This document shows, piece by piece, positions 1 to 9,317 of a stretch of 64,000 nucleotides of DNA. Source of the stretch: Sediminibacillus dalangtanensis (GTDB lineage Bacteria > Bacillota > Bacilli > Bacillales > Amphibacillaceae); contig NZ_CP046956.1 of assembly GCF_017792025.1 (NCBI RefSeq), positions 2,418,001-2,482,000 on the forward strand, in the 5' to 3' direction. A program made the translations under genes and the position numbers. Under the pieces are notes generated by a model that did no database searches, was not told the DNA's origin, and was given only the letters and a program-made list of their open reading frames with translations. The stretch's first letter is position 1, and every line of letters starts with the position of its first letter.

Positions 1-1
1 G

Positions 2-97
2 CATTTAGGGGCAGAACCTGTCGATCGTAAATACCTCGCGGAACTGGAAGCCTTTGAAACAGCATTAGGCTGGACAGCGGTTGACCGGCTTTTGTAA
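2..97 (+). CDS. C-terminal end of an unidentified protein (5' end outside window)
   Basis: An open frame enters from the left edge and runs 31 codons to a TAA at 95-97, ending in GWTAVDRLL. Amino-acid composition looks like real coding sequence, but the piece is too short to assign to a family. In B. subtilis folC lies beyond valS on the valS strand; this frame is on the opposite strand, so the neighbourhood differs from that model on this side. It may be a chance frame. Confidence 0.4.
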   Translation, partial: HLGAEPVDRKYLAELEAFETALGWTAVDRLL

Positions 98-218
98 ATA
101 AGAAAGTCGCTATTTTAATGTCGCTTTTGAACATAAACTATAAACTACGCAGTAACTGTAATGGGAAGTTCTATTGCCTATTCAAAAAGCGTGTTAAGCA
201 ACGCTTCGGTACATATTT

Positions 219-307
219 CGCTTTCCGCGGGCACGGCTTCAGCTAACTTGGTAAAGAAAACCGCTTTACCAAGTGGATCTTCAGCTCGCGCTTTTCCCGC
301 AGGAATC
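219..307 (+). repeat. Repeat family B, copy 1
   Basis: The unit runs from CGCTTTCCGCGGGCACGG to CCCGCAGGAATCT. Inside it ACTTGGTAAAG (246-256) and CTTTACCAAGT (264-274) form an 11-bp hairpin. A close relative lies at 51881-51967 on the same strand and a third at 27916-28006 reversed. Similar units are, from memory, widespread between genes in Bacillaceae; function unknown. Confidence 0.75.
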
Positions 308-568
308 TGTGTATGCTCCCTGCGCTAAGAAGCATGCTGATTATGGCTAGCTTAGAAACTTTTTCCTTGAAACCCAACAAGACTTTTTAAAAATCAGGAA
401 ACGCGTTCTTTTCTTCCTAAAGAATAGTTGGGGTTCCGTCTTTTCTCCTTCTCTTGAATTTTCTGCTGATTTTCCTAGCTACATGCAGCACCAAGTGATG
501 CAAGAGAAAAATGTCTCGTACACTCGTTTAGAAACCGGAAGCTGTTCCCAGCGAAGGAAATACCCGAA

Positions 569-649
569 GACTCCTGCAGGAGGAAAGGCCTCGGTGAGAT
601 CCCGCAGAGCGTTAGCTCAAGGAAGCTCACCAGCCGCCCGCGGAAAGCG
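569..649 (-). repeat. Repeat family B, divergent copy 2
   Basis: Read on the minus strand the ends match copy 1 (CGCTTTCCGCGGGCGGC at the start, CTGCAGGAGTC at the end), but the middle differs and carries a GTGAGC / GCTCAC type pairing instead of the ACTTGGT hairpin. It therefore looks like a subtype that shares only the ends. It faces copy 1 as an inverted pair about 260 bp apart. Confidence 0.6.
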
Positions 650-850
650 CAGGGTAATTCCGCAGCGCCGTAGGAAGTTAGAAATACGCATACAAAATAT
701 GTGGCAGTTTATATCAAATACGCAACAAAGTATGTAAAAAGAAGTAAAGACCACCTTTTGTCTTCCCGATAAAAAAGACTCGCAAATCGTTAAGCCGGTG
801 GTAATGCCTACGTTGGAAACTTATCTGCTATGATGAATTTCAACCACGCA

Positions 851-889
851 AAAAACACAGGGGGTCATGCAAACACCCCTGTGTTTTTT
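851..889 (-). terminator. Rho-independent terminator of valS
   Basis: The arms AACACAGGGG and CCCCTGTGTT pair across a short loop. On the minus strand the stem is followed by a T-rich run, directly after the valS stop at 897. T-rich sequence flanks both sides, so it may stop transcription from both directions. Confidence 0.85.
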
Positions 890-896
890 ACTTTTA

Positions 897-3548
897 TCAA
901 GATTGCAGTTCATCAAGTCTAGCCTGCACCTTTGCACGCTTCTCCAAATAATCTGCCTGTTTTTGTTTTTCTTCCTCAACTACACTTGCTGGCGCCTTGC
1001 TGACAAAACCTTGATTCGAAAGTTTCTTTTCAACTCGCTCTACTTCTTTATTCCATTTCTCGAGATCTTTTTTTAGTCGCTCGATTTCTTTGTCGATATC
1101 GATCAAACCTTCAAGCGGGAGGAATAATTCTGCTCCTGTTACTACAGCGGACATTGCTTTTTCAGGTGCATCGATGTTGTCCGCAATTTCCAATTTGCTC
1201 GTATTACAGAAGCGTTCTAAATAATGACGGTTTTTCTCCAGGTTTTCAGCTATAGGCTGGTTTTCCGTTTGAATAAGCAATTGTACTTGTTTCGACATCG
1301 GTGTATCGACCTCAGCCCGTATATTTCTTACAGAGCGGATGATGGCAACCAGCTGTTGCATTTCCTGGGCAGCTTCTTCATTATGAAGTTCCCTTCTAAC
1401 AACCGGCCAGGCAGCTCTCGTAATCGATTCTCCTTCATGAGGCAAGTGTTGCCATATTTCCTCGGTAATAAACGGCATAAACGGATGCAGCATTCTCATT
1501 GTTTGATCAAGTACATATGCAAGGACCGATCTTGTCGTATGTTTCGCTTGTTCATCTTCTCCATACAGTGGCAGCTTCGCCATTTCAATATACCAGTCAC
1601 ATAACTCATCCCAGATAAAATTATATAGCTGGCGTCCAGCCTCACCAAATTCATATTTATCCGCGTTTTTGGTTACTTGTTCGATGGTTTGATTCAAACG
1701 GGTGAGAATCCATTCATCAGCAACCGACTTCTCTCCGGTCAAGTCGATTTGATCATAACGTAAGTCCCCCATGTTCATCAAAGCAAACCGGGAAGCATTC
1801 CAAATCTTGTTGGCAAAATTCCAAGTAGACTCTACTTTTTCCCATTGGAACCGTAAATCCTGGCCAGGAGTTGTACCAGTCAACAAGAAATAGCGAAGGG
1901 AGTCTGCACCATATTTATCGATCACATCCATCGGATCGACACCATTTCCAAGTGATTTACTCATTTTTCTACCGTCAGCCGCACGAACAAGACCATGGAT
2001 CAATACGTCTTTAAACGGTCGTTTACCGGTAAATTGCTTTGATTGAAAAATCATTCTTGAAACCCAGAAGAAGATAATATCATAGCCAGTCACAAGCGCG
2101 TCCGTCGGGAAGTAACGTTTGAAATCTTCCGCCTCTGTATCTGGCCAATTCATTGTCGAGAAAGGCCACAGTGCGGATGAAAACCATGTATCAAGTACGT
2201 CTTCATCCTGTTCCCAGTTTTCGCTGTCCTCCGGTGCCTGTTTTCCTACATAAACTTCTCCGGTTTCCTTGTGATACCAGGCAGGTATACGATGTCCCCA
2301 CCATAGCTGACGAGAAATACACCAATCTCTTATGTTTTCCATCCAGTTTAAATAGGTGCGTTCAAACCGTTCTGGAACGAAATTTACTTTTTCTTCTTCA
2401 TCGGACTGCAATTCGACAGCAGCTTCAGCCAATGGCTGCATTTTGACAAACCATTGGGTCGACAAATAAGGCTCGACTACAGCCCCGCTGCGCTCCGAAT
2501 GACCGACTGAGTGCATATGTTCCTCTATTTTAAACAATACACCCTGGTCCTGGAGATCTTTGATCAGTTGCTCCCTGCATTCAAATCGATCCATGCCCTG
2601 GTAGCTTCCTGCATTTTCATTCATCGTTCCATCTTCATTCATCACCAAGATTCGCTCCAGATTATGGCGATTCCCGATTTCAAAATCATTCGGGTCGTGG
2701 GCAGGTGTGATTTTTACTGCTCCGGAACCAAACTCCATATCGACATAATCATCGGCAACTATTTCAATTTCACGGCCAACTATAGGCAGGACTACCTTTT
2801 TGCCGATCAAGTGCTGGTACCGTTCATCTTTCGGATGGACAGCAACCGCACTGTCGCCGAGCATGGTTTCGGGCCGGGTAGTCGCTATCTCGATATGCCC
2901 GCTGCCATCCTTCAACGGATACTTCATGTGATAAAAATGCCCCTGGATTTCTTCATGTATTACTTCGATATCGGAGAGCGCTGTTTTAGTTGTCGGATCC
3001 CAATTGATAATATACTCTCCGCGATAAATTAATCCTTTGTTATATAACGTAACAAACACTTCTTTAACGGCTTCTGACAAACCTTCATCGAGTGTAAAGC
3101 GTTCACGTGAATAATCCAGTCCCAAGCCTAGCTTGGCCCATTGGCGGCGGATGAAGTCTGCATATTGTTCTTTCCACTCCCATGATTTTTCAAGGAATTT
3201 TTCGCGTCCTAACTCGTAACGGTTTTGCCCTTCTTCCTTGAGCTTTGCCTCGATTTTGGCCTGGGTGGCGATGCCCGCATGATCCATTCCAGGCAACCAG
3301 AGTACATCATACCCCTGCATTCGCTTCATCCTAGTAATCAAATCTTGTAAAGTTGTATCCCAGGCATGGCCGATATGCAGCTTTCCTGTAACATTCGGCG
3401 GTGGAATGACAATCGTGAAAGGTTCTTTCTTCTGATCACCATCTGCTTCGAAATACTTCCCTTCAACCCAAAATCGATAACGGTCACGTTCGACTGCTTG
3501 TGGGTCATATTTGGGCGGCAGAGAATGCTCTTGTTTATTTTCGTCCAT
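897..3548 (-). CDS. valS: Valyl-tRNA synthetase
   Basis: Class I aminoacyl-tRNA synthetase that charges tRNA-Val in the cytoplasm; its editing domain removes mischarged threonine. The 883-residue product has the HIGH motif at residues 58-61, the KMSKS loop near residue 525 ([11 protein letters not shown]), an anticodon-binding helical domain and a C-terminal coiled-coil arm ([14 protein letters not shown] region), the usual bacterial architecture and length. The frame is open 22 codons further upstream, but ATG at 3548 is preceded by GCAGGAGGT at good spacing and gives the usual N-terminus. Expression should be controlled by the T-box leader at 3697-3960. No folC follows it, unlike in B. subtilis. 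Confidence 0.98.
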   Translation of the reverse strand: MDENKQEHSLPPKYDPQAVERDRYRFWVEGKYFEADGDQKKEPFTIVIPPPNVTGKLHIGHAWDTTLQDLITRMKRMQGYDVLWLPGMDHAGIATQAKIEAKLKEEGQNRYELGREKFLEKSWEWKEQYADFIRRQWAKLGLGLDYSRERFTLDEGLSEAVKEVFVTLYNKGLIYRGEYIINWDPTTKTALSDIEVIHEEIQGHFYHMKYPLKDGSGHIEIATTRPETMLGDSAVAVHPKDERYQHLIGKKVVLPIVGREIEIVADDYVDMEFGSGAVKITPAHDPNDFEIGNRHNLERILVMNEDGTMNENAGSYQGMDRFECREQLIKDLQDQGVLFKIEEHMHSVGHSERSGAVVEPYLSTQWFVKMQPLAEAAVELQSDEEEKVNFVPERFERTYLNWMENIRDWCISRQLWWGHRIPAWYHKETGEVYVGKQAPEDSENWEQDEDVLDTWFSSALWPFSTMNWPDTEAEDFKRYFPTDALVTGYDIIFFWVSRMIFQSKQFTGKRPFKDVLIHGLVRAADGRKMSKSLGNGVDPMDVIDKYGADSLRYFLLTGTTPGQDLRFQWEKVESTWNFANKIWNASRFALMNMGDLRYDQIDLTGEKSVADEWILTRLNQTIEQVTKNADKYEFGEAGRQLYNFIWDELCDWYIEMAKLPLYGEDEQAKHTTRSVLAYVLDQTMRMLHPFMPFITEEIWQHLPHEGESITRAAWPVVRRELHNEEAAQEMQQLVAIIRSVRNIRAEVDTPMSKQVQLLIQTENQPIAENLEKNRHYLERFCNTSKLEIADNIDAPEKAMSAVVTGAELFLPLEGLIDIDKEIERLKKDLEKWNKEVERVEKKLSNQGFVSKAPASVVEEEKQKQADYLEKRAKVQARLDELQS

Positions 3549-3696
3549 TTCGTTATACCTCCTGCTTCCATAAATTCCATGCGGATAGAATAAAAGATGG
3601 TACCAAGACAGCACCGCCAGAAAAATTCTTTTCTATTAAGTTAAGAAGAGAAAAGCGATAGCGACTTGGTTCAGCCTTATACATTCGACAACATAC

Positions 3697-3960
3697 AAAA
3701 GCCCTCCTCATCCTAAAGGACGAAAAGGGCTGTATTTCCGTGGTACCACCTTTGTTTACAGACGGACACATCCAATCTGCACACTCGAATGTTTTAACGG
3801 CTGTAAACCGGCTTCCTTTACTTCATTTTCAAGGAAACTGCATCCCGGACGACCTTCCAATAACAACCATCCTGGAAAACCTCTCAGCTAATGGTTCTCC
3901 TCTCTAAAGGCGTTGCACTGTACTCTTCCCGTTCATGGCATTTATGGTGTTCAATTTATA
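3697..3960 (-). promoter_or_regulatory. T-box leader (tRNA-Val responsive) of valS
   Basis: Read on the minus strand, this leader has the stem I elements (AGAGAGGAGAACC...GCTGAGAGG), a probable specifier GTC (Val) at 3853-3851 in the context GGAAGGTCGTCC, and the conserved T-box GGTGGTACCACGG at 3750-3738. It ends in a terminator hairpin with AGCCCT / AGGGCT arms (3697-3732) followed by TTTTGT. By family knowledge, uncharged tRNA-Val pairs with the specifier and the T-box bulge and favours the antiterminator, so valS is transcribed when valine charging is low. The specifier choice is my reading of the loop and is less certain than the T-box itself. Confidence 0.92.
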
Positions 3961-3966
3961 TTCCTT

Positions 3967-3996
3967 ATTTTATCCAAATTTCAGCTATCAAGTCAA
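3967..3996 (-). promoter_or_regulatory. Sigma-A promoter of the valS leader
   Basis: TTGACT and TAAAAT are separated by 18 bp on the minus strand. Transcription would begin near 3960, just where the T-box stem I sequence starts. Confidence 0.7.
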
Positions 3997-4126
3997 CAAA
4001 AAGATGACAAAAATAGACGGACAACAAAAATCGGGCTGATATAACGGTTTGTTCCTGTTTTTAAGTACCAATTTGATTTCCTGTTCATAGGATACACCAA
4101 AAGACTAAGAAAAGGGGTGAAAGTTA

Positions 4127-4315
4127 TTGGCTCGTTATTACCGTTATAAACTCCCTCCGTGGTGTAGATATTGGCTTGTCGTCATCGAAAGGGCTACCTT
4201 GCCGATCATGATCTTTCAACTGATCCGGACTTTATTTTTTCCAACTACAATGGACGTTTTCCTTCTTGGTTTGTTTGTCGGGATTTTTGTTGCATTTTAT
4301 ATGGAATGGATTTAA
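4127..4315 (+). CDS. Small conserved-looking membrane protein, 62 aa
   Basis: TTG start at 4127 preceded by AAAGGGGTGA (4111-4120) with 6-bp spacing. The product begins ARYYRYKLPPWCRYW, basic and aromatic, followed by one or two hydrophobic segments (LPIMIFQLIRTLFF and VFLLGLFVGIFVAFYMEWI), so it should sit in the membrane. It lies alone on the plus strand between the divergent valS leader and the convergent ysxE, and its TAA (4313-4315) overlaps the ysxE stop on the other strand (4312-4314). The strong ribosome binding site and protein-like composition argue that it is real. Function unknown. Confidence 0.7.
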   Translation: MARYYRYKLPPWCRYWLVVIERATLPIMIFQLIRTLFFPTTMDVFLLGLFVGIFVAFYMEWI

Positions 4316-5331
4316 TCTTCTTCCTCCAGCTTTTCCAAGTATTCCTGTCGTTGACCTTCAAGTACTTCCTGGAATTTCAGGCCATGGTACAACCTTCGAT
4401 AAGACCGCTCCAAGTCTCTGATTTGAAATGGAAGTGGCCTGTTGTACGGATGCCGGAGATGGTCTTCCACTGTGTCCAGATAATTAGATGGATTGATAGA
4501 CAAAATAGCCAGAAGGGACTTCTCACTCTGTAGCAATCGGTTCTGTTTTTCATATACCGGGAAAGACTGCAGAGCATCCTGAAGGGAGTAATCATGGAAT
4601 TGCCATTCCTGTTGAAAGTAAACGGATAAATCCTGTACCGGGTTCCCAGTGAAGGCATGTTCCCAATTGATAAATTTGGCTTGTTCCTGGGCAGTTAGCA
4701 AATGAGAGGTACGTAAATTTCCATGACATAGACACGTTCTGCCAATTTGGTCCCTTCGCAAATCTTCCAGATAAGCCTCAAACCATGCAGCAGTTTTAGA
4801 AAATGCGATTTCGATATCTCGATAGTGTGTGCAAACTTCTAGTTCAAACGGTGACATATAACGGCGTGCTTCAAACTGTTCCACATGTTCGAGTAAGTCT
4901 GCCCGACGAGACTCTAATTGTTGTAATTCATGAGCGACTGTATCCTGTGCCAGTTCCTGATTAATAGCATGTTCTTCCATCGTTACAGCATGAATATTCG
5001 TCAGTTCCCTGAAAAAACCTTCCAGTTCATGGACTGGCTCATCTCTTTCCAGCATTTCCTGCCAAGGAGACAAATAATAAATATCCTTTTCATAAGAAAC
5101 ATATAATTGTCCTTTTTCAGTCAAATAGACAGGAACGATGGAGGAGAGCCTGTGCAAATTAGCTTGGCGATAAACGTTTTCCCAGCTAGAAAGGGCCTCT
5201 GGCTTCATCCGAGATCGCTTTAGGGCAAAGGTATAATCAAACGTATGAATTTTATACAATCGGCTAGTTATTGGAACAATTTCAGCTGGACCGATTTGAT
5301 ATTCCTGTAAAACGGATTGTATCCTTTCCAC
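4312..5331 (-). CDS. ysxE: Spore coat-associated kinase-fold protein YsxE
   Basis: Protein of 339 residues with an aminoglycoside-phosphotransferase/CotS-like fold: a nucleotide-binding N-lobe, the catalytic-loop-like LCHGNLRTSHLL near residue 205, and INWEHAFTGNP in place of the metal-binding motif (the canonical Asp is Glu). B. subtilis YsxE belongs to the CotS family of coat proteins and sits next to spoVID. The frame is open to ATG 5355, but GTG at 5331 has a good GGAGGG site 6-8 bases upstream, whereas the ATG has none. The start is placed downstream of the hairpin that follows spoVID, so it may depend on read-through or its own promoter. Its stop overlaps that of the small convergent gene. 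Confidence 0.88.
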   Translation of the reverse strand: MERIQSVLQEYQIGPAEIVPITSRLYKIHTFDYTFALKRSRMKPEALSSWENVYRQANLHRLSSIVPVYLTEKGQLYVSYEKDIYYLSPWQEMLERDEPVHELEGFFRELTNIHAVTMEEHAINQELAQDTVAHELQQLESRRADLLEHVEQFEARRYMSPFELEVCTHYRDIEIAFSKTAAWFEAYLEDLRRDQIGRTCLCHGNLRTSHLLTAQEQAKFINWEHAFTGNPVQDLSVYFQQEWQFHDYSLQDALQSFPVYEKQNRLLQSEKSLLAILSINPSNYLDTVEDHLRHPYNRPLPFQIRDLERSYRRLYHGLKFQEVLEGQRQEYLEKLEEED

Positions 5332-5427
5332 CGATCTCCCTCCTAAAAACTCCATTCCTTAGTTGGATTTGACGTGGTCCATGATTCTTGTTTACAGAGC
5401 TTTCTGCCGTACATTTTGTTACGTAAG

Positions 5428-5463
5428 AAATCCCTTGACCGCATCTGGTTGGCAAGGGATTTT
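5428..5463 (-). terminator. Hairpin after spoVID
   Basis: AAATCCCTTG and CAAGGGATTT form a 10-bp stem just downstream of the spoVID stop. The following bases on the minus strand (CTTACG) are only weakly T-rich, so termination may be partial and allow ysxE read-through. Confidence 0.6.
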
Positions 5464-5475
5464 CTTCTTTGCTCT

Positions 5476-6612
5476 TCACTTCTTGACAGGTATATAGAGA
5501 ATCTGCCCTTCTTCTATATCATCGTCACCTAAACGATTCGATTTTGAAATATGAAGAGGCGAAACCTTGTACTTCTCTGCTAATGAAGCAAGCGTATCGC
5601 TTTCTTGTACAATACACATTTTTAGACGGGTATACCGTTCCTCTTTGTTATCGAATATGTTCAATAAGTAGCGAGTATCCGGTTTTTCTCCGTCCCTTCC
5701 ATCTGAAGATTCTTCACTCGACTCAAAGGAGTCTTCATACTCTTCATCGGATTTTCCATCGTAGCTTTCATAGTCTGTATTGCTCGATTCAGCAGATTCC
5801 TCTACTTCTTCCACTTTACCGAAAAACTCTGCCAGTGACTGGGTTTTCTGTTTCCATCTGTCTTTTTCCTGTTCCTTTTCGCTCTGTAATGGATCATTAT
5901 CGATAGAAGCTTGTTCCCGCTCGTGTGCTTCATCTGAGCTTTCCGCTTTTTCTTTTACATCGAATCGGAAAACTTCCTGCTCTTCCGTTTCAACTGCCGG
6001 CTCCTCTTTTACTGCCTCCAATATTGGTGTATCAGGAACCGTAGTGTCACGTGCTTCCTCAACGGATTCAACTTCCGTATCTTCCAGCAAAGCTTCTGCT
6101 TCTTTCTCTACTTCCGTCTGCTCTGCTGTCGCAGGTTCTGTTTCCATTTCGGAAGTACTTTCCTGCCGCGGCTCCGAAACACCGTGGATCGTCAAGGATG
6201 CATTTAATTTTAATTGATTGGAAGCAGGCAATTCATAATCAAACGACTCAATACCGACCCTCACATCATCAAGTGAACGGACTCGATATGTTGGTATGGA
6301 AACTTCGACTGGAAAATGGTGAAAGAACTCATTCACTCCATCTTCATAAGCTTCTATTTGATCGACCACCCGATGGGAAGGATCCTCTCGGAAAGAGTCA
6401 GCATCTTCATCAGATTCCCTCTGATTTTTTACCTGAAAATACTCCCCTTTCAACTCAATTACACCCCTGATGGATACAAAATCACCCATCTCTTGAATAG
6501 AAATTTCCGGATCCAGGGATATTCCCATCATTTCATCAACTTCCTGTCCTTTTTTAAACCAGACAGATTCATTCAAATCAAACGTAAACACGGATTGACC
6601 ACCTTCTGCCAA
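5476..6612 (-). CDS. spoVID: Stage VI sporulation protein D (spore coat encasement)
   Basis: SpoVID is the morphogenetic protein that lets coat proteins surround the forespore, acting with SpoIVA and SafA. The 378-residue product has the family layout: a conserved N-terminal domain (about 1-145), a long very acidic low-complexity middle (about 150-315), and a C-terminal LysM domain starting near residue 330 (CIVQESDTLASLAEKYKVS...ILYIPVKK). Start is TTG at 6612 with GGGAGGAG 7-8 bases upstream; the leading residues MAEGG fit. A sigma-E type promoter lies at 6665-6692. ysxE follows 145 bp downstream. Confidence 0.95.
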   Translation of the reverse strand: MAEGGQSVFTFDLNESVWFKKGQEVDEMMGISLDPEISIQEMGDFVSIRGVIELKGEYFQVKNQRESDEDADSFREDPSHRVVDQIEAYEDGVNEFFHHFPVEVSIPTYRVRSLDDVRVGIESFDYELPASNQLKLNASLTIHGVSEPRQESTSEMETEPATAEQTEVEKEAEALLEDTEVESVEEARDTTVPDTPILEAVKEEPAVETEEQEVFRFDVKEKAESSDEAHEREQASIDNDPLQSEKEQEKDRWKQKTQSLAEFFGKVEEVEESAESSNTDYESYDGKSDEEYEDSFESSEESSDGRDGEKPDTRYLLNIFDNKEERYTRLKMCIVQESDTLASLAEKYKVSPLHISKSNRLGDDDIEEGQILYIPVKK

Positions 6613-6664
6613 AACTTACTCCTCCCTTCAAGATCCATAAAACCTCGAACACTCACTCCCTTAA

Positions 6665-6692
6665 GATATATGACCTTCCCCTGGAAATTATG
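6665..6692 (-). promoter_or_regulatory. Probable sigma-E promoter of spoVID
   Basis: On the minus strand CATAATTT and CATATATC are about 12-13 bp apart, resembling the sigma-E consensus (-35 ATA, -10 CATANNNT). It ends about 50 bp before the spoVID start. spoVID is a sigma-E gene in B. subtilis. The spacing is slightly short. Confidence 0.5.
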
Positions 6693-6756
6693 CCAAAACC
6701 CAAAGAGGAGCAGTAGAACCTTGCGCTTTGGGACTGTCGCTTAGAATCGGTTTGGG

Positions 6757-6962
6757 GGCGGCTTGGGGTCAGTCCCTATCCATGTATAAATCGGACAAAA
6801 TGATGCTGTGGGGACTGACCCCAAAAGGGATTATATACACGCTTCATCATTACAAAAGGTTTTGAAATCAGTAATTTATACGAAGGATGTCTGTCTCTAT
6901 CTCATCTTGTTTTACCGATAAATGGGGGGAAATGGATAGATGGGGACTGACCCCAAACCGCC
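6757..6962. repeat. REP-like element with GGGGTCAGTCCC palindromes
   Basis: The two ends are inverted repeats: GGCGGCTTGGGGTCAGTCCC at 6757-6776 and its counterpart GGGGACTGACCCCAAACCGCC at 6942-6962. A third copy of the 12-13 bp motif lies inside at 6810-6822. No coding frame lies between them. Motifs of this type are, from memory, scattered in Bacillaceae genomes and linked to Y1 (REP-associated) transposases; no such transposase is present here, so it would be a non-autonomous element. Confidence 0.7.
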
Positions 6963-6979
6963 GAAACTGGTGTCGATGC

Positions 6980-7018
6980 AAAAAAAAGCATCCTGCATAG
7001 GGGCAGGATGCTTTTTTG
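6980..7018 (-). terminator. Terminator at the end of the hem operon
   Basis: AAAAAAAGCATCCTG and CAGGATGCTTTTTT form a 10-bp GC-containing stem with A/T tracts on both sides. It starts immediately after the hemL stop. Confidence 0.9.
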
Positions 7019-8314
7019 TTATTGATTTTTGCTTATTTTTTCAAATGCGTTTCTGGCTGCTTGGATTGTCTTGGCTATATCTTCGTCCGTATGGGCGACT
7101 GACAAGAATATCCCTTCGAATTGAGACGGTGGCAGGAAGATGCCTTGTTCCGCCATCGAACGATAATAACTGGCGAAATGATCAAGGTTTGCAGATTTAG
7201 CTGTTTCGTAATTAATGACATCTGCCTCGGTGAAAAAGATTCCAACCATGGAGCCTGCCCGGTTGACACAAATCGGCACCCCATAATCTTCAGAGGCTTG
7301 CTTGTATCCTTCGATAAGTTTGTCAACCTTATCGCTGATCTGATTGTAGGCTGCTTGATCCATAAGACTTAACGTTTCGTAACCAGCAGTCATCGCCAGC
7401 GGATTACCGGATAAAGTACCGGCCTGATAAATATCGCCGGTCGGCGCGACACGTTCCATAATTTCCCGTTTGCCGCCGTATGCACCTACCGGCAATCCAC
7501 CGCCGATTACTTTACCGAGACAAGTCAAATCTGGCGTTACACCGAAATGACCTTGGGCACTGTTAAAACCGACACGGAATCCTGTCATAACTTCATCGAA
7601 TATCAGCAGTGTACCATTGTCTTCTGTCAATTGACGCAGATCCTGTAAAAAGTTCCCTTGCGGCGGAACCACTCCCATGTTGCCGGATACAGGTTCCACA
7701 ATGACAGCCGCCAGGTCATCACCATATTGTTCGAAAACGTAGCGGACGCTTTCCGTATCATTGTATGGAACGGTGATGGTGTTTTGAGCAATCGACTCTG
7801 GCACTCCCGGGCTATCCGGAAGACCGAGCGTAGCAACACCGGAACCTGCTTTGATTAATAGCGAGTCGCCGTGACCATGGTAGTTGCCTTCAAATTTTAA
7901 AATCTTGTCCCTTCCGGTATAACCGCGTGCAAGTCGCAATGCACTCATGGTCGCCTCGGTTCCGGAATTGACCATCCGCACCATCTCAATCGAAGGTACC
8001 CGATCAATCACCAATTGCGCCAGCTTGTTTTCGATCTCGGTCGGGGCACCAAAGCTAGTACCAAGCTCGGTCACTTCCTTTAACCGATTGACCACTCTTT
8101 CGTTGGCATGTCCTAAAATCAACGGTCCCCAGCTTAGGACATAGTCGATATATTCATTGCCATCGATATCCCATATCTTCGAGCCTTTCCCACGTTCCAT
8201 AAATAACGGATTCATTCCTACTGATTTAAAGGCTCTGACAGGTGAGTTGACCCCTCCGGGCATCAAATCCACCGCTTCTTGATAAGCATGCTTAGAACGA
8301 TCATAATTCGCCAT
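7019..8314 (-). CDS. hemL: Glutamate-1-semialdehyde 2,1-aminomutase
   Basis: PLP enzyme converting glutamate-1-semialdehyde to 5-aminolevulinate, the second step of the C5 tetrapyrrole route. The 431-residue product has the family N-terminus ([12 protein letters not shown]), the nucleotide-phosphate region [16 protein letters not shown], the cofactor Asp in [11 protein letters not shown], and the Schiff-base lysine in [17 protein letters not shown] near residue 268. ATG at 8314 follows GGAGGTAGTGGATA. It is the last gene of hemAXCDBL and starts 19 bp after hemB, so it is co-transcribed. Confidence 0.98.
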   Translation of the reverse strand: MANYDRSKHAYQEAVDLMPGGVNSPVRAFKSVGMNPLFMERGKGSKIWDIDGNEYIDYVLSWGPLILGHANERVVNRLKEVTELGTSFGAPTEIENKLAQLVIDRVPSIEMVRMVNSGTEATMSALRLARGYTGRDKILKFEGNYHGHGDSLLIKAGSGVATLGLPDSPGVPESIAQNTITVPYNDTESVRYVFEQYGDDLAAVIVEPVSGNMGVVPPQGNFLQDLRQLTEDNGTLLIFDEVMTGFRVGFNSAQGHFGVTPDLTCLGKVIGGGLPVGAYGGKREIMERVAPTGDIYQAGTLSGNPLAMTAGYETLSLMDQAAYNQISDKVDKLIEGYKQASEDYGVPICVNRAGSMVGIFFTEADVINYETAKSANLDHFASYYRSMAEQGIFLPPSQFEGIFLSVAHTDEDIAKTIQAARNAFEKISKNQ

Positions 8315-8333
8315 TATCCACTACCTCCAACGA

Positions 8334-9308
8334 TTATTCTTCTTTTAACCATTTTGCTACATCTTTAGCAAAATAGGTGACGATCAAATCTGCGCCTGCG
8401 CGTTTCATCGAAGTCAGTTTTTCCATCACCAATTCCCGTTCGTTGATCCAGCCATTTTGTGCTGCTGCCTTCACCATTGAATATTCTCCGCTTACATTAT
8501 AAGCGACCAACGGTGCATTAAAACGGTCTTTGACTTCCCGCATGATGTCCAAGTAAGACATCGCTGGTTTAACAATAAGGAAGTCTGCACCTTCTTCCAT
8601 GTCGGACGCCGCTTCACGGAAAGCTTCCATTCTGTTGGATGGATCCATCTGGTATGTCTTTCTGTCACCGAATTGCGGGGTACTGTCCGCTGCATCGCGG
8701 AATGGGCCGTAATATGCTGATGCATATTTGACCGCATAGGACATGATCGGAATGTGTTTAAAGCCCGCATTATCCAATCCTTCTCTAATAGCGGCAACAA
8801 ACCCGTCCATCATATTCGACGGAGCAATGATATCCGCTCCTGCTTTGGCCTGGCTAATTGCTGTTTCCACATGGAGCGGAAGTGAAGCGTCGTTATCTAC
8901 ATCCCCGTCATGAATAACTCCACAATGCCCGTGGGAAGTGTATTCACAGAGACAAGTATCCGCAATGGTAATCAATTCAGGAAATTCTTGTTTGATTTTT
9001 CTTAATGCTTGTTGGACTATACCTGTTTCACAGTAAGCCTGGGTTCCCTGCTCATCCTTCTCCTTCGGAATGCCGAACAACAGGACGGAACGAATACCCA
9101 GTTCGACAAGCTTGTCCATCTCTTCCGATAGATGTTCGAGCGAAACCTGATATACCCCAGGCATCGAAGGAACTTCCCTTCTGACATTTTCCCCTTCTAT
9201 CACGAATATCGGATAAATCAAATCGTCAGTCGATAACTGTGTTTCCCTAACCAATGCCCGCATGGCTGCTGATGTTCTTAATCGTCGATGTCTTTTAAAC
9301 TCGTTCAT
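8334..9308 (-). CDS. hemB: Delta-aminolevulinic acid dehydratase (porphobilinogen synthase)
   Basis: Condenses two 5-aminolevulinate molecules to porphobilinogen. The 324-residue product carries the zinc-site segment [14 protein letters not shown] near residue 120 and the two active-site lysines in [14 protein letters not shown] and [11 protein letters not shown]. An in-frame GTG at 9317 directly abuts the hemD stop, but ATG at 9308 has AGGTG at 6-bp spacing and gives [13 protein letters not shown], which matches the usual N-terminal length. The fourth biosynthetic gene of the operon. Confidence 0.97.
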   Translation of the reverse strand: MNEFKRHRRLRTSAAMRALVRETQLSTDDLIYPIFVIEGENVRREVPSMPGVYQVSLEHLSEEMDKLVELGIRSVLLFGIPKEKDEQGTQAYCETGIVQQALRKIKQEFPELITIADTCLCEYTSHGHCGVIHDGDVDNDASLPLHVETAISQAKAGADIIAPSNMMDGFVAAIREGLDNAGFKHIPIMSYAVKYASAYYGPFRDAADSTPQFGDRKTYQMDPSNRMEAFREAASDMEEGADFLIVKPAMSYLDIMREVKDRFNAPLVAYNVSGEYSMVKAAAQNGWINERELVMEKLTSMKRAGADLIVTYFAKDVAKWLKEE

Positions 9309-9317
9309 ATCGTTCAC

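Larger units (their letters stand above)
98..850. other. Gene-free stretch with two intergenic repeats
   Basis: No convincing gene is visible between the partial frame ending at 97 and the valS terminator. The stretch holds two copies of a Bacillaceae intergenic repeat in opposite orientations, at 219-307 and 569-649. An 84-codon frame at 483-737 only translates the second repeat: it is rich in Arg and Pro and has no ribosome binding site. Confidence 0.6.

Noticed and set aside
483..737. 84-codon frame on the plus strand rich in Arg and Pro
   Set aside because: It is a translation of a family B intergenic repeat, has no ribosome binding site, and no protein-like composition.
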